Positions 1 through 12,195 of a stretch of 64,000 nt of DNA are shown one piece after another. Position 1 is the first letter of the stretch. Each line of letters begins with the position of its first letter. This DNA comes from Trichoplusia ni (Eukaryota; Arthropoda; Insecta; Lepidoptera; Noctuidae). The notes below the pieces were generated by a model, which was not told where the DNA came from, did no database searches, and saw only the letters and a list, made by a program, of their open reading frames with translations. Position numbers and translations under genes: made by a program. Location of the stretch: contig NC_039500.1 of assembly GCF_003590095.1 (NCBI RefSeq), forward strand, positions 4,278,001 to 4,342,000. Direction: 5' to 3'.

Positions 1-650
1 CGGCACTATCCTATTATCAATGTACATAATAAAATAAATGAATCCTTCATTATCGTTTTATTTACAATAATTACTATAAGTCATTATAATAGTTATCACA
101 AACATTATAGGTCAACGCAAGACTCCACTAGCCGACATTGTAGGCTAGAGTAAACATTTGAACTTCTGCGTATATATGCTCATAAACGTGAATGTGTTGT
201 GAAGTTCTTGAGCCTTGTGTTGGCTTCACAATACTCAATACAAGTAATCTAATAGATTTAATGTTCACTCAATAATATTTGTTTATGATTTTCTGGAATT
301 TGCAAAGACTGTCTTGTATGGAGTTTCATGAATAAAAGACAAACTGACACACAGTTTGGTGGGTGCAATTTTTTTTTGTAATACGTGTTGAAGCCAATAA
401 ATGCTTTAATAAATAAAGAAACCTTAAGAAACCTTAAGGTTTCTTTATTATAATGTATTGGTACTCAATCTATTGTAAAACGTGATTAAAATTGCAACAG
501 CCTGCGGCATTATTTACACATATTTTATACAAAAATAAATATACTATTAGCAAGACTTATCACTTTACAACATTGACTAAAATTGAACTATCTATCTACA
601 ATACATGATCAAAGAAGTATGTGCTCCTAAGTACTCTTTGAAAGACGTAT
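1..650. other. Left flank, no gene recognised
   Basis: AT-rich DNA beyond the end of GFM2. I see no conserved reading frame on either strand. The only structure is the perfect inverted repeat at 412-449, listed separately. Confidence 0.5.
412..449. repeat. Perfect 17-bp inverted repeat with 4-nt loop
   Basis: The left arm (412-428, AATAAAGAAACCTTAAG) is exactly complementary to the right arm (433-449); the loop is AAAC. It lies about 200 bp beyond the probable GFM2 polyadenylation signal. It could be a foldback relic or a hairpin in read-through RNA; nothing in the sequence decides. Confidence 0.85.
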
Positions 651-656
651 TTTATT
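651..656 (-). terminator. Probable GFM2 polyadenylation signal
   Basis: AATAAA on the minus strand in a short run of repeated TTTATT, about 190 nt downstream of the GFM2 stop codon at 847-849. This is a normal distance for a compact insect 3' UTR. Other overlapping copies are present, so the exact signal is uncertain. Confidence 0.5.
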
Positions 657-846
657 TATTTATTCTTCTTAAACATGAACAATGTGACAGACTTACTCCC
701 TGAGGCATTTTCCCTGAGGAATACAAAAAGATCGCATTGTATTGATCTCAAGATTTGAATAAAATGTCAAAACCAAGACTATTTTGCTATACGAATACTT
801 TCTCGACAGCATATTTACAAAATCCCAGTCACACAATAATTCTAGT

Positions 847-3800
847 TTAGAATCCAGTGACACTTTTGATGGCCTTCTCCTCGTCGAGTGGCGCCATCTG
901 CTGGAGCGAGTGGAACTCCATGGTGAAGGTGGCCAGCCCCGAGCTCAGCGAGCGCAGGGTCGTCGAGTAGCCCAGCAGCTCCGACAGCGGCGCCAGGCAC
1001 TGGATCACCTGTTGAAATGGTACTGCAGATCTAGTAGTTTCAAAGTCACACAAGTTTCTTCTAAAAAGGAATGATCACAGTATGTAAAGGGAGTTTTTAT
1101 TGGGGTGTAAATCTTTATCTTCCCTCATTTATTGATTAAGGTTTATGAGATTTTTTACTTTAACAACATCAGATATTATGAATAACATACTGTCTATACG
1201 TTTGTTAAACATATATTATGGCAGAGCTTTATAACTGAGGTGAGGAGTCATTTGTTCGCTATAGAGAAATTACCAGAAATTGTATCATGTAGATTGTAGT
1301 CTAAATAATATTTAGAGTTGGAGTGGAAAGCTTAAAAACCTAGGGACGCTTTTGCCCAGCAGTGTGAGTGTCAAGAACATTTCTCCCATGTTCCTTGCCC
1401 TACCTTGTTGTCATGTCGCACGTGTATGTCCTGCAGCTGCGCGCGGCGCCGCGCCAGGTCGGCCAGCACGCGCGCGGCGTGCGACTGCGGGCTCGACACC
1501 TGCAGCGACATCAGCGGCTCCAGCAGCACGCACTCCGCCTGCTCGAACACCTGGCACAGCGACAACATACATACATACCTACCTACACCGTACTTGTATT
1601 TGGAACAGGTAGCATGTTTCGCACAGTGCACAAGCAAAACTGTCGTCAAAATGAAAACTTTTTATTTAAAGTATGACTTTGGTTATGTTAATATGGCTTT
1701 AGATGCGCGTCAATGCGTAGCATGATTACATTTTATTGATTAGGTATTGGTTTATTGTAAGTGTAATTTCTTGAATGAATTATTGTTGCTGTCTTTAGTA
1801 GAGCATTCTTGCAATCGACGTATGGTTTCTTTTTTGGGAATTAAAGATATTGATGCGGAAACTTGTTAATTTAATTTCAGAGAAGTGGAATTTAAATAAC
1901 ACCGGCTACTCTACTTAAAAATTGTATTAATAGCTATGTGTCATAAATGCCTGTTTAGCGTACCTTTCGCAAGCACTGCGCGACGGCGGCGGTGATGACG
2001 GAGTCGGAGGTCCCCCGTCCCACTTCGAACCAGTGCAGGGTCACCTGCACGTCCACCACCTGCCGGACCATACCATACACTATATACATGAGATAAATAT
2101 GAAATGAAAAATAATTCATTCAAATTACACTACCAAATAACACAGCATATATTGGACAGCACTTAGTTTCGAGCACCATTCACCGCTTTCAAAATTCTTA
2201 AAACCGTACCCTATGTACACATAATAAGGTAATTTTTTTCATACTGTGACCGTTATCCCATCCCATACCGTCCCGCATTCTTATGAAAAGCTCGTGTCGT
2301 ATACAGATTTTTCTTTAGCGATGCAATTTGAAGATGATTTCTTGTACAAAACACACACATGATTGTGATAAAATATTTTATGAAATTAGATGGATAGAAT
2401 ATAGATAGAACAACTTACACCTCCGTGGGTGAAGAAACATTTCGTACCTAATGGTTCAATTGCAATCACATTAATGTAATAAAACTCACTGGGCAGCCGA
2501 GCTTAGCGCCGTGCAAGAGTGCAGAGTTCACACCCTGCTTGATGGCGGCGAGGCTGCGCGGGTGCAAGTGCGCTAGGTTGGCAGCACTGTCGCCGCTCTT
2601 GTCCAACCTAATGGATATAGTACAATTTATAAATATCGATTACTAATAGTTGTTTCCCGCGGTATCACCCGGGTAGTACCCGATCTCGTGCTTATTTTAC
2701 GATCTTTGGTTTGCCGCAATTTCTCCAAGTGTTATCACCGTTTAAACCTTCCTTGGACTTTCATGAATATTTCAAGACTAAAATAAGCCAAACCGGTTCA
2801 GCCGTTCTCGAGATTTAGCGAGACTATCGAACATCAATTCGTTATGGGAGTCTCTTTCCCTTTGACACAAATTGATTATTGCCGGGGAATCGGTCTTTCC
2901 AATTTTCTCGTATAGGGTACTAGAAATAATAATACAGACAAAACTTTAAGATGTCTTACTTCAATATCTTATCGTGCGCGATCCCCTTGGCCCCCCTGGC
3001 GGACATGGTGACCTTGCAGAGCTGTCGCACGCCGGCTATCTTCCTGTCGAGCGCGAGGCTGTGCCGGCCCGCCCCCGCGAGGGTCTCCCGGTACGCGATC
3101 TGCAGCGCGCCCAGCTCCGCCTCTATCTTGTACTCGCGGATGATGCGCTCTTTTATTATCTCGAGGTGGAGCTCGCCCATGCCTGAGTTTTCAAGAAGAT
3201 TCGATTGCAAATAATTGTGTAATTGGAACAAGTAATACAGGTTAAGCTACGCTTGATGCGGTTGGTCCGTAGATGGGTGACCATCTTTGTCATAACGAAT
3301 TCATCCGTGTTTCGGAAGGCACGTTAAATTGTGGGTCCGGCTGTTATTCATACATCTTTGACAGTCGTTACAGGTAGTCAGAAGCTTGAAAAGTCTGACA
3401 ACCAGTCTAACCAAGTGGTATCGTGTTGCCTAGGTAACTGGGTTGATGAGGTAAGACAGGTAGTCGCTCCTCGTAAAACACTGGTAATTAGCTGAATCCG
3501 GTGAATTGTGGGCACTTACCAGCGAGCACCATCTGGCCGCTGTCAGCGTCGACAGATACCCTGAGACTGGGGTCCTCTCGCTGCAGCTCAGCCAGGGCAG
3601 TCTCCAGCGCCTGCTGCTGCGACACGCTCGGCGGCTCGATGGAGCACAGGAACACCGGCTCCGGGATACTTGTTCCTGAGGACAGAGATATTTATAGGTT
3701 TTTTTTTTAAGAATAACTCCCTTTCCACCAACTAAGGAATTGAACTGTCACAAAAAGCAACTGGCACGGCAAAAATAATAATTGGCAAGAGTAATTTCCT

Positions 3801-6800
3801 TTAATCAAAATCAGAGTATGATTGGTCAGAGAAAAACCAACTTAAAACACATGACAGCGCTAAACACCTCCCTCTATTTTTTTGGAAATCTTGTTACAAG
3901 TAGATAGATCTCCATGGCGTGCAGTTGGGAGGCATAGGACTGGACCACTGGAAGGTAAGTTACTTACTAATACTTAAGGAAAAAAGAATTGTCACCCTTA
4001 CCAATTCCGAGCAACACATCAGCCAGCTCTTCACCCGTGGGCTGTTGCTCGAGGGCCTGCAGCCGCTGGCGGGCGCTGGGCAGCATCAGGTCTTCGGCAG
4101 CAGCGGGCTCCTTCAGCAGCTGCGCCAGCCGGCTCTTGGCGCGGGAGGCCGCCGCCTGCGATGACGTCACCAGGTCGCCCGTCATCGTCGCCTAGCGGGA
4201 ACTACGGTATTTATTATGCTTGTTCATTGGTAATTTTGCTAACTGTAGTTACTTTATTTAACGTACGGTAGGGGGAATCTGGATGGCCGATGGACAATAC
4301 TATCACATTACCAATACTATACTATGTAAAGTGCGTAAAATACCTTGAGTGAGCTGACGACGGCGATGTTCCCGCCGTGACCGTCTCCACCGGACGGTAT
4401 TCATCGGCTAGCGCCACGTATAACGCACCTGCCTGACAATGTACACTATTTAAATCTTACATTGACAATTAACGAACGAATAGAGGACATAACTCATAAA
4501 CGCTTTTTTCGTAACAATTCTGTCAACCAGCTGAGGTTGGCTGAAGCGCCTTCAAAGTTATGACGTCTTGATTGTTTTTATGGCTTCCTGTTTTGGTCGA
4601 AACAATAGGACTTGTTGCGTGATTGCTGAATCGATGTTTATGTACAGGGTTCATAAGTCTGATATGTTATTTGACAGGGTTTTGGCGCTTGAATTAAGAT
4701 TTCTAGGAATAGTTTCATTAGTTGGTTTAAACAAAAATAGACAATTAATATTGTACTCACCAGTTCACTCTTATCTTGTCCTAAATTGTATATTTTCTGT
4801 CCCTTACTGATCTCCCCGCTATACAGCCTTAGGAACGTCAGCACACCTCTCTGGTCGTCGTGCTGGACCTTGAAAGCTCTCGCCGCCAACTCCGTGCCAA
4901 AAGCCCTGTACAACTTGTGACCTTCAGACGGAGACGGTAAGTACGACACCACGCCATCCATTAACGTCTGCACTCCAATGTTCTTGTAGGAGCTCCCACA
5001 GAGAATGGGAAAAGCTTTCATGGATATCGTGCATCTTCGAATGGCCTCTTCTATTTCCTTACTACTTAAATCTAAAGACTCCTGCTGAATAATGGTCTCT
5101 GCTATCTGATCGTCTAACCCTGAGAGTGTGTCTACCAGGTCTTTATGGTCAGCCATGGCAGTTTCCCACTTATGACCATCGTCTTTTTCGGTTAATTTCC
5201 GTCGTACGAAGTTCTGACCTCGCCCCTGTGTCCATATTATCTCTTCTAATGTGATAAGGTCAATCAAACCTAGAAACAACATCTTTAGTAATTTTGCGGT
5301 TTGCTGTAATGATGCTCACTTACTTAGTAAACTATAAGTAAAAAAATTGCGCAGTGTATGGCTGATTTCATGACGCCAGCCATAGCATAAACGAGACTGT
5401 GTTTTAAGTCAGTTTTAGTACCAAACCTTTCGCCGCGCAAATCTCAGCGTGATTAAAAGTCCGTAGCTATTGATCTCGAAAAAAACAACATCACCTACCT
5501 AAACCAACACAGGTCGGCTCTGGCTCAGGCATTTGAAGGGGCCGGGGGTTTTTAGTCGGTGGGAGTCCGACATATCCCCTCGCCGTGCCCTGGGCGTGGG
5601 TTGAAGTCATTAGAGTTTCACCCCGGACAAAAAAAAAAAAAAAAAGGGTCCTGTTTTGGTTTTGGTATTGTGATGATGATGACAACAAACCTATAAGCCT
5701 GTCCTGATGCCTGACGTCCCTGTGCAGCAACAGCGGCTGCACGCGCAGCTGGTCGCGCACGGAGCGCACGCAGGCGTCGGCGCTGGCGTCGCTGCGGTCC
5801 ATCTTGTTCAAGTACAGCAGTCGGGGGACGCGGTACCCGCTCGCCTGACGCCATACCGTCAGGGTTTGAGCTTCCACACCTTTAGAGAGTCAAGGAATCA
5901 TTATTACTGTTAATATTATTTAGTGAAATTGTGAAATCTTTATCTCCAACATAGTTGGACTTGTTTACAGTTTATTTTTGTATAGTAAACAGTGAAATAA
6001 CATAGGTCTCTAATTAATTATATGTTTTGTATTTCTTCTTTGTTTATAGAGTCCCACAATTGACCAAGGCCTCCTCTATTAGTTTTTCTTGTGACATCAC
6101 ATTAATGTAGAAGATCCTATAGTACATATTGTGGGCATTAAGTACCTACCAGCAGAAGCATCCAGGACTATTACAGCTCCGTCCAAGACTGCAAGACTCT
6201 GTTCCACCTCCATAGTGAAGTCTATGTGCCCCGGAGTGTCTATCAGGTTGATCTGACTGTTGCGCCATGAATGATACTGCCGCAGCTGTTAGGGACACAA
6301 GAGAGTATTAAATTTAGTATCAGCTACTGTTTATTACTTATTATATTTTTAGAAAGGGTTTTAAATGTTGATGTGGAAAACATTTTTGAGTTTGGGAATT
6401 AAACTGTTGCTCAAGGGCCTGCAGATAACAAAATAAGTAATTAACCTGGTACTTGATTGAGAATAATATCTACTAATTTAAAGATAGAAAAGTAGATTAG
6501 AGCAAAGTCTGATCTGATTTGTTATAGGATGTCTAGTTTGGATGACAATAAGCAATCTAGCTATAAATCAAATCAAAATCAAAATCAAAATTAATTTATT
6601 CAAATTAGGCTACTATGTAGCACTTTTTGAAGGTCAGATTACATTGGACAGCACCCAGTTCCGCCCACCATCACCGCTTCCTAAGTGCTTTTGCTGTGAG
6701 AGAAGAAACGGTGCAACAAACTCCCCAGCAGCACGCTGTCATTCCAATTACAAAATTATTATACAATAGGGGTGAAAAGCTTTGTATTATTTTAAAATGA

Positions 6801-7199
6801 TTTACAAGTTATGGTGATTCCTCTCTGACGTTCTTGCTCCATGTAGTCCGTCACTGTGTTGCCGTGGTGGACTTCTCCCATTGATCTGATGGTGCCAGAG
6901 TAAAACAGCAATTCGTTCTGTCGTTGTTGTTTTACCTGTAATATTTGTTTAGTAATATATCTGACCTTACATACAGACGTTATACAATTAATCAATGAAA
7001 TTACTATCTGATTTAAATATGACGAATTGTCTGCAATAGTTAAGTTATCCTAACCTGCATCGATGTGAGCCAATATTCCGATGTTGCGAATGTTTTCAAC
7101 ATTATGCGGTTGTTTCCCTTCACCATTTGAATAGTATCTTCTACAACGAGCGGTTTTGAATATTTTCCGGTAATAATTTATGTAAGAAAACGTCCTCAT
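847..7199 (-). CDS. GFM2: Ribosome-releasing factor 2, mitochondrial (EF-G2)
   Basis: A mitochondrial translational GTPase that, with the recycling factor RRF, splits post-termination mitoribosomes. Coding exons (descending): 7199-7055, 6935-6806, 6285-6150, 5879-5691, 5269-4761, 4432-4344, 4191-4002, 3675-3520, 3182-2960, 2607-2490, 2059-1964, 1550-1404, 1008-847; all have GT/AG borders and compatible phases. About 763 residues, close to vertebrate GFM2 (about 780). Visible G motifs are AHIDAGKTTTTER (split by intron 1), RGITIT, DTPGH and NKMD; GMGELHLEI marks domain IV. I chose the ATG at 7199 because the next 25 residues (MRTFSYINYYRK...) are basic and free of acids, as in a mitochondrial presequence; an upstream in-frame ATG at 7340 is less likely. 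Frame breaks occur near 6911 (extra base), 6266-6270 (two missing) and 4371 (one missing); I take these as assembly errors. Confidence 0.95.
2113..2200 (+). repeat. SINE fragment, same family as 6567-6745
   Basis: A GFM2 intron stretch sharing ordered blocks with the repeat at 6567-6745: TTCAAATTA, ATTGGACAGCAC and a CACC...TCACCGCTT block. It is diverged and short, so it is an old fragment. Confidence 0.5.
2640..2860 (-). repeat. Degenerate interspersed repeat, possibly Helitron-derived
   Basis: In GFM2 intron 9. Read on the minus strand it contains the phrase 'gaacggctgaaccgg' and ends with a GC-rich hairpin-like segment followed by a damaged CTAG-like end (CTATTAG). This resembles the small non-autonomous Helitrons elsewhere in this window, but its termini are decayed. 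Confidence 0.4.
3232..3500 (+). mobile_element. 5S rRNA-like SINE, 3' truncated
   Basis: Lies in GFM2 intron 8. Its first 60 bases carry blocks typical of the 5S rRNA internal promoter: GGTTAAGC near 3240 and GATGGGTGACC near 3273. The body continues to GTCGCTCCTCGTAAAACACTGG near 3465, shared with the 3' part of the repeat at 20,610-20,760. The usual tail is missing here. A pol III-derived non-autonomous retroposon is the natural reading; the 5S origin rests on the motif match only. Confidence 0.65.
5490..5645 (+). mobile_element. Retroposon with A-tail
   Basis: A GC-rich block (GGGGCCGGGGGTTTTTAG near 5540) ends in an uninterrupted run of about 17 A at 5629-5645, inside GFM2 intron 4. The A-tail implies reverse transcription and plus-strand orientation. 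I cannot name the family and did not find a clear target-site duplication. Confidence 0.5.
6567..6745 (+). mobile_element. Moth SINE-type repeat
   Basis: In GFM2 intron 2. It starts with an AAATCAAAATCAAAAT-type run, then TTTATTCAAATTA, then ATTGGACAGCACC and a CACCATCACCGCTTCC block. A diverged second piece is at 2113-2200, which shows that it is dispersed. Family assignment is from general familiarity with moth introns. Confidence 0.5.
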
Positions 7200-7632
7200 T
7201 TTTAAATTTAATATTTTCCCTCTGCTATATTCTGTATTGACGGAATTACTAAAAAATGACATTGACGTAACAAATAAGGCTTCAATTGTGACAGTAGCTG
7301 TCTGTTCGTCCAAAAAGCTGGGTAAAACTTCAAAATTCAATATATATATATTTCTTAATACTTGAATGTTTCGTTAATAACTAATAGCGGAAAGTTTTTA
7401 TTTTAAATAAATATTTTTATGAATATTTAATCAAGGATTAAAATCATGAATGTTAATCCTGAACGAAACTTTTCTTGCTATCGTACTTGACAACTTGACT
7501 TAAAAATATTTTTCTCTCTTTCACACTTTCGAAATGCCATCTTGTGCGTCGATTTGTTTGTGTTGAATGAATACGTAACAAAATATAAACGAAGTGAAGA
7601 ATCAGACCAGATAAATAAAGAGAAACCTTAAG
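7200..7632. promoter_or_regulatory. Divergent promoter region GFM2 / XRN2
   Basis: 433 bp separate the GFM2 ATG (minus, 7199) from the XRN2 ATG (plus, 7633). Both 5' UTRs and both core promoters must lie here unless there are upstream non-coding exons. The region is AT-rich; I see no convincing TATA box at a fitting distance for either gene, as is common for housekeeping genes. Confidence 0.6.
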
Positions 7633-10199
7633 ATGGGAGTACCAGCATTCTTCCGCTGGTTGAGTAGAAAGTACCCCAGTGTCATAGTGGAATGTATTGA
7701 ACAGAGGGTAAACCATAACCTAAAAAAATGTTTTGTTGTAAATTGTTTTAGTTAGCCTATTCAACCGAGTTTTTCATTAAATTATGAAAATAAGTATAGT
7801 TTTGCTATTCGAACAATGGTTCTGGACCTCCTGCCTGACGTTATCCTGCTATTATTCATACATTTTTAAACTCATGATTGATGATTGGCGATTGGCGGCT
7901 GCAAAAAAATTGACAGTGATAATAACTATAAAACAAGTAAAAGAAATATCCAAAACGTGTCTCTACTCAGTGCCAAATGGTCTACTTACGGACTATACTC
8001 ATTTTCAACTTTTATAAGCTTACATTTAAAAAATGCTACCATAACAAGGTGTAACATAAATAATTACTGTTCCAGCCTACCGATGTCGATGGCGAGCTCG
8101 TATACATAGACTCATCCCTCCCAAACCCCAATGGGGTTGAGTTTGACAACTTATACCTGGACATGAACGGGATCATCCATCCCTGTACACATCCGAGGAT
8201 AAGCCACCCCCAAAGGACGAGGATGAGATGATGGTGGCTATCTTCGAGTGCATCGACAGGCTGTTCAGGATTGTGAGGCCCAGGAAACTGCTGTACATGG
8301 CTATTGATGGAGTTGTAAGTGAATATACTGTAATTGTAGTCAGGACTAAAGTTAAGAGTAAAAGTATAAATATCTGGTTTGGTTCCAGCCTGGTATCTGC
8401 TGAGGTTTTGGTATTTGGTTTATATAGAGTATACTAAGAGTGTTTACCTTGAAATAATTTCTATCTTAAAAATATTTTATTTAGTGCCTACATAAGTACC
8501 TACCTATTGGTACAATTAAAGTATTTTAAAACCCTATTGGTTAATGAAAAACAGTCTCAAGAACCTTTGAGGTAAAATTACAAGCACCCAGTGCAAGTGA
8601 GAACACAATAAGTGCCTGACCGACTGAATGAGTGTGTCAATGTTTAACTATGAAAAATCTATTGTTGGGCTCTGTAATAAGTTATATGACTCTTATAAGA
8701 TAAATAAATAGCAGAAAAAAAATACTTAAAGACAAATCATACCGCAAGTCAATTCAGACCACAACAATATATTAATAATATGTCTATATTGAGTTACTGA
8801 TGAGTAAAACCACCAGCAACCTTAAATATCTTAGGAGATATCACAGTTTCAACATCAACTCTGCATCAACATAATTATTATTTGTATGTTGGGTAAGATC
8901 CGTTGTTAGCTTTGGGTTATTTATAAATTATTTGTTTTAGGGTTTTGTGTTTACCTTTTGGTTATGGAAACTTAAATACTTATTACATTTTTGGAATACT
9001 TTTTTAATGTAAAAAGCAGTTAAAATAATTGGATAAAATTTATGAAAATGGTAGCACGCATGTGGGAATAATACCAGCAAGCGACAACGTGGACATGAAC
9101 TAGTCAATAATAATTCACATTTACTGAATTTCATAATCTTTCTGTTAACCAGGCACCAAGAGCAAAAATGAACCAGCAAAGGTCCCGTCGTTTCCGTGCG
9201 TCTAAGGAAACGCAGGAAAAAATTGATGAGATAGCCCGCATTCGATCGGAGCTGCTCGCTAAGGGCGCATACCTGCCGCCGAGAGGCCCAAGGAGGCGCA
9301 CTTCGACTCCAACTGCATCACACCCGGGACACCCTTCATGGACAGGCTCAGCAAGTGCCTACATTATTATATACATGACAGGTTTGTGTAGTTTAGTCAT
9401 ATGAGATTGCATTCTCAAAAGTCTATATTTGTGCTGGATCAGAAAAAGAGGATTTTGTTCTATCTTTTAAAAAAAGACAAAACTATAACCTTACTGTACA
9501 AGGGCTTTTTCTACCACTCTATATAATTACTTTGTGGTTCCAGATTAAACAATGACCCAGGCTGGAAAGGCATCAAGGTGATACTCTCTGATGCTAATGT
9601 CCCCGGTGAAGGAGAACACAAGATTATGGATTATATCAGGAGGCAGAGAGGTGAGATCAGAACATTTTTTAAAAAACGACTCCCGCTATAAGGAATTAAA
9701 TTCTTGTGTCGTGGGGTGTTTACAAACATACAACTCACATGCACAAAGACACCCAGACTCAGAACAATCATTTGTGGAACACACAAATGCTTGCCCTACG
9801 TGGGAATCGAATCCGCGACACGACGCTCACAGTGGGTTTGGCGTGGTGGCTTCAACCACTCGGCTATCCGTGCAGTCACCGCATGAACACGGCATTAGTT
9901 TCCATCATAATAACGACCTAGTTGAATACTATAACATTTTTTTAAGCTACTCCCGAACTGAGACAATTATTTTCTCAAATTATTTCACACCTTTATGGAA
10001 AGAGAAAATCATTATATTACAACTGTTGTATTGTGTGTGCAGTGCAGCCGGAGCACGCCGAACACGCAGCACGTGTTGTGCGGCGCCGACGCCGACCTCA
10101 TCATGCTGGGGCTGGCCACGCACGAGCCAACTTCACCATCATCCGGGGAGGAGTTCAAACCCAACAAGCCGAGCCCGTGTGACGTGTGCGGACAACTAG
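7633..10199 (+). CDS. XRN2: 5'-3' exoribonuclease 2, N-terminal part only
   Basis: The nuclear exonuclease (Rat1) that degrades 5'-monophosphate RNA and drives torpedo termination of RNA polymerase II. Exons: 7633-7707, 8076-8314, 9153-9381, 9544-9650, 10043-10199, giving about 270 of the roughly 900 residues usual for the family. Seen in order: MGVPAFFRWLSRKYP start; LYLDMNGIIHPC with a catalytic acidic residue; MAIDG then APRAKMNQQRSRRF (5'-phosphate pocket); SDANVPGEGEHKIMDYIRR; GADADLIMLGLATHEP; and the CDVCGQ zinc-knuckle start that favours XRN2 over XRN1. Frame breaks near 8194, 9280, 10057, 10129 and 10145 interrupt otherwise conserved text. No later XRN2 exon is found after the gap, although more than 600 residues are missing. 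Confidence 0.95.
9665..9890 (-). mobile_element. tRNA-derived SINE
   Basis: Read on the minus strand, the 5' end has an A-box-like TAGCCGAGTGGTT and, about 50 nt on, a B-box-like GGATTCGATTCCC, followed by an unrelated tail. No tRNA cloverleaf can be closed, so this is a SINE head and not a tRNA gene. It lies in the XRN2 intron between 9650 and 10,043. Confidence 0.7.
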
Positions 10200-10353
10200 G
10201 TCAGAGACAGTAGATTTTTGAAAACGAGCCATCGTGTACTTTTATGACGATATATTAGAAATGAATGAATTTCGAGGACAAAAAAAGTACCGGTAAAAAT
10301 ACCTATGTGTGTTCAGTCAAGAAATACCTTATTTGTTAAGTAAGGATCATCTT

Positions 10354-11353
10354 NNNNNNNNNNNNNNNNNNNNNNNNNNNNNNNNNNNNNNNNNNNNNNN
10401 NNNNNNNNNNNNNNNNNNNNNNNNNNNNNNNNNNNNNNNNNNNNNNNNNNNNNNNNNNNNNNNNNNNNNNNNNNNNNNNNNNNNNNNNNNNNNNNNNNNN
10501 NNNNNNNNNNNNNNNNNNNNNNNNNNNNNNNNNNNNNNNNNNNNNNNNNNNNNNNNNNNNNNNNNNNNNNNNNNNNNNNNNNNNNNNNNNNNNNNNNNNN
10601 NNNNNNNNNNNNNNNNNNNNNNNNNNNNNNNNNNNNNNNNNNNNNNNNNNNNNNNNNNNNNNNNNNNNNNNNNNNNNNNNNNNNNNNNNNNNNNNNNNNN
10701 NNNNNNNNNNNNNNNNNNNNNNNNNNNNNNNNNNNNNNNNNNNNNNNNNNNNNNNNNNNNNNNNNNNNNNNNNNNNNNNNNNNNNNNNNNNNNNNNNNNN
10801 NNNNNNNNNNNNNNNNNNNNNNNNNNNNNNNNNNNNNNNNNNNNNNNNNNNNNNNNNNNNNNNNNNNNNNNNNNNNNNNNNNNNNNNNNNNNNNNNNNNN
10901 NNNNNNNNNNNNNNNNNNNNNNNNNNNNNNNNNNNNNNNNNNNNNNNNNNNNNNNNNNNNNNNNNNNNNNNNNNNNNNNNNNNNNNNNNNNNNNNNNNNN
11001 NNNNNNNNNNNNNNNNNNNNNNNNNNNNNNNNNNNNNNNNNNNNNNNNNNNNNNNNNNNNNNNNNNNNNNNNNNNNNNNNNNNNNNNNNNNNNNNNNNNN
11101 NNNNNNNNNNNNNNNNNNNNNNNNNNNNNNNNNNNNNNNNNNNNNNNNNNNNNNNNNNNNNNNNNNNNNNNNNNNNNNNNNNNNNNNNNNNNNNNNNNNN
11201 NNNNNNNNNNNNNNNNNNNNNNNNNNNNNNNNNNNNNNNNNNNNNNNNNNNNNNNNNNNNNNNNNNNNNNNNNNNNNNNNNNNNNNNNNNNNNNNNNNNN
11301 NNNNNNNNNNNNNNNNNNNNNNNNNNNNNNNNNNNNNNNNNNNNNNNNNNNNN
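10354..11353. other. Assembly gap, exactly 1000 N
   Basis: A run of exactly 1000 unknown bases. The round length means a placeholder of unspecified size. XRN2 is open on its left and no XRN2 exon is found on its right. Confidence 0.99.
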
Positions 11354-11762
11354 AAAATGAATTTCCAAATGTCCCAAATAGTTATGACTTCATAAACACA
11401 CCATCAAGACGATGACCCCTAAGTCTAGTTTCGTATTCAGTCTAGCCTTTGTATCGACACCCTTTTAACAGCATTAATAAATAAATAAATGAGAAAAGCA
11501 CCAAATACCCACTTACCCGCGCACACCCCGCCATTGCAGCCGACAGTTGAATGACCTAACTTGTGTAGTTGAGTATCCATGCGTTCGGTATTTAACTCAG
11601 GACAAATTAAAAAAAATGTGTTTACGTCATCATAATTAGGTAAATGTTAACCAAACGTGTACGAATGTTATGATTTGATTTTAATCAAAGGAAAATAAAT
11701 GATATTTTCTGATGGATAATTAACTATCGCTGGACGCAAAACATCTTCTTCGGCCAAAACAT

Positions 11763-11990
11763 TTAGATAGATAGATAGAATAATCTTTATTGTACACCAT
11801 AAGGAAAAAACATATTAAGTCAATACAAACAAATATGATGAGTAAAAATGTTTACTTAGTTCTTCTGAATACTTTATACCCTCACTGAGGCACTCCAGAC
11901 TAGTCTAAACAAACCGCCTGGCCGTCCTGCAGTTTATGTAGTCACGAGAATGTCTAGACACACTATTTACCTCAATTGATATGTTGTGCC
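11763..11990 (-). repeat. Probable 3' tail of a non-LTR retroposon
   Basis: A TAGA tetranucleotide run followed by AATCTTTATTGTACACCA on the plus strand; on the minus strand this reads as a short 3' UTR ending in a simple TCTA repeat, as for several moth LINE tails. No coding part remains. Confidence 0.4.
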
Positions 11991-12195
11991 GATAATTATG
12001 TCGCGTGACGTCATTTACTGTAGGTTCAATATAACAAGCTTATTTATTTATATCTTTTTACCCTAGTAAGTGTTTACCGAATATGGTGCGTTGAGGATAA
12101 CTTTATCTATCCTTATCTGAAATGGAATTGGGAATTGTCACCCGTAAATGGGTAGGTACGTTTTATTAATTGGATAACAGAAAACTGTAGACTAA

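Noticed and set aside
7050..7340. GFM2 start at the upstream ATG (7340)
   Set aside because: The extra 47 residues contain acids and do not resemble a mitochondrial presequence; the ATG at 7199 does.
9665..9890. A tRNA gene on the minus strand
   Set aside because: A-box and B-box-like motifs are present, but the acceptor stem and cloverleaf do not close and a SINE tail follows.
10309..11415. Long open frames on both strands across the gap
   Set aside because: They exist only because the 1000 N are read as open codons.
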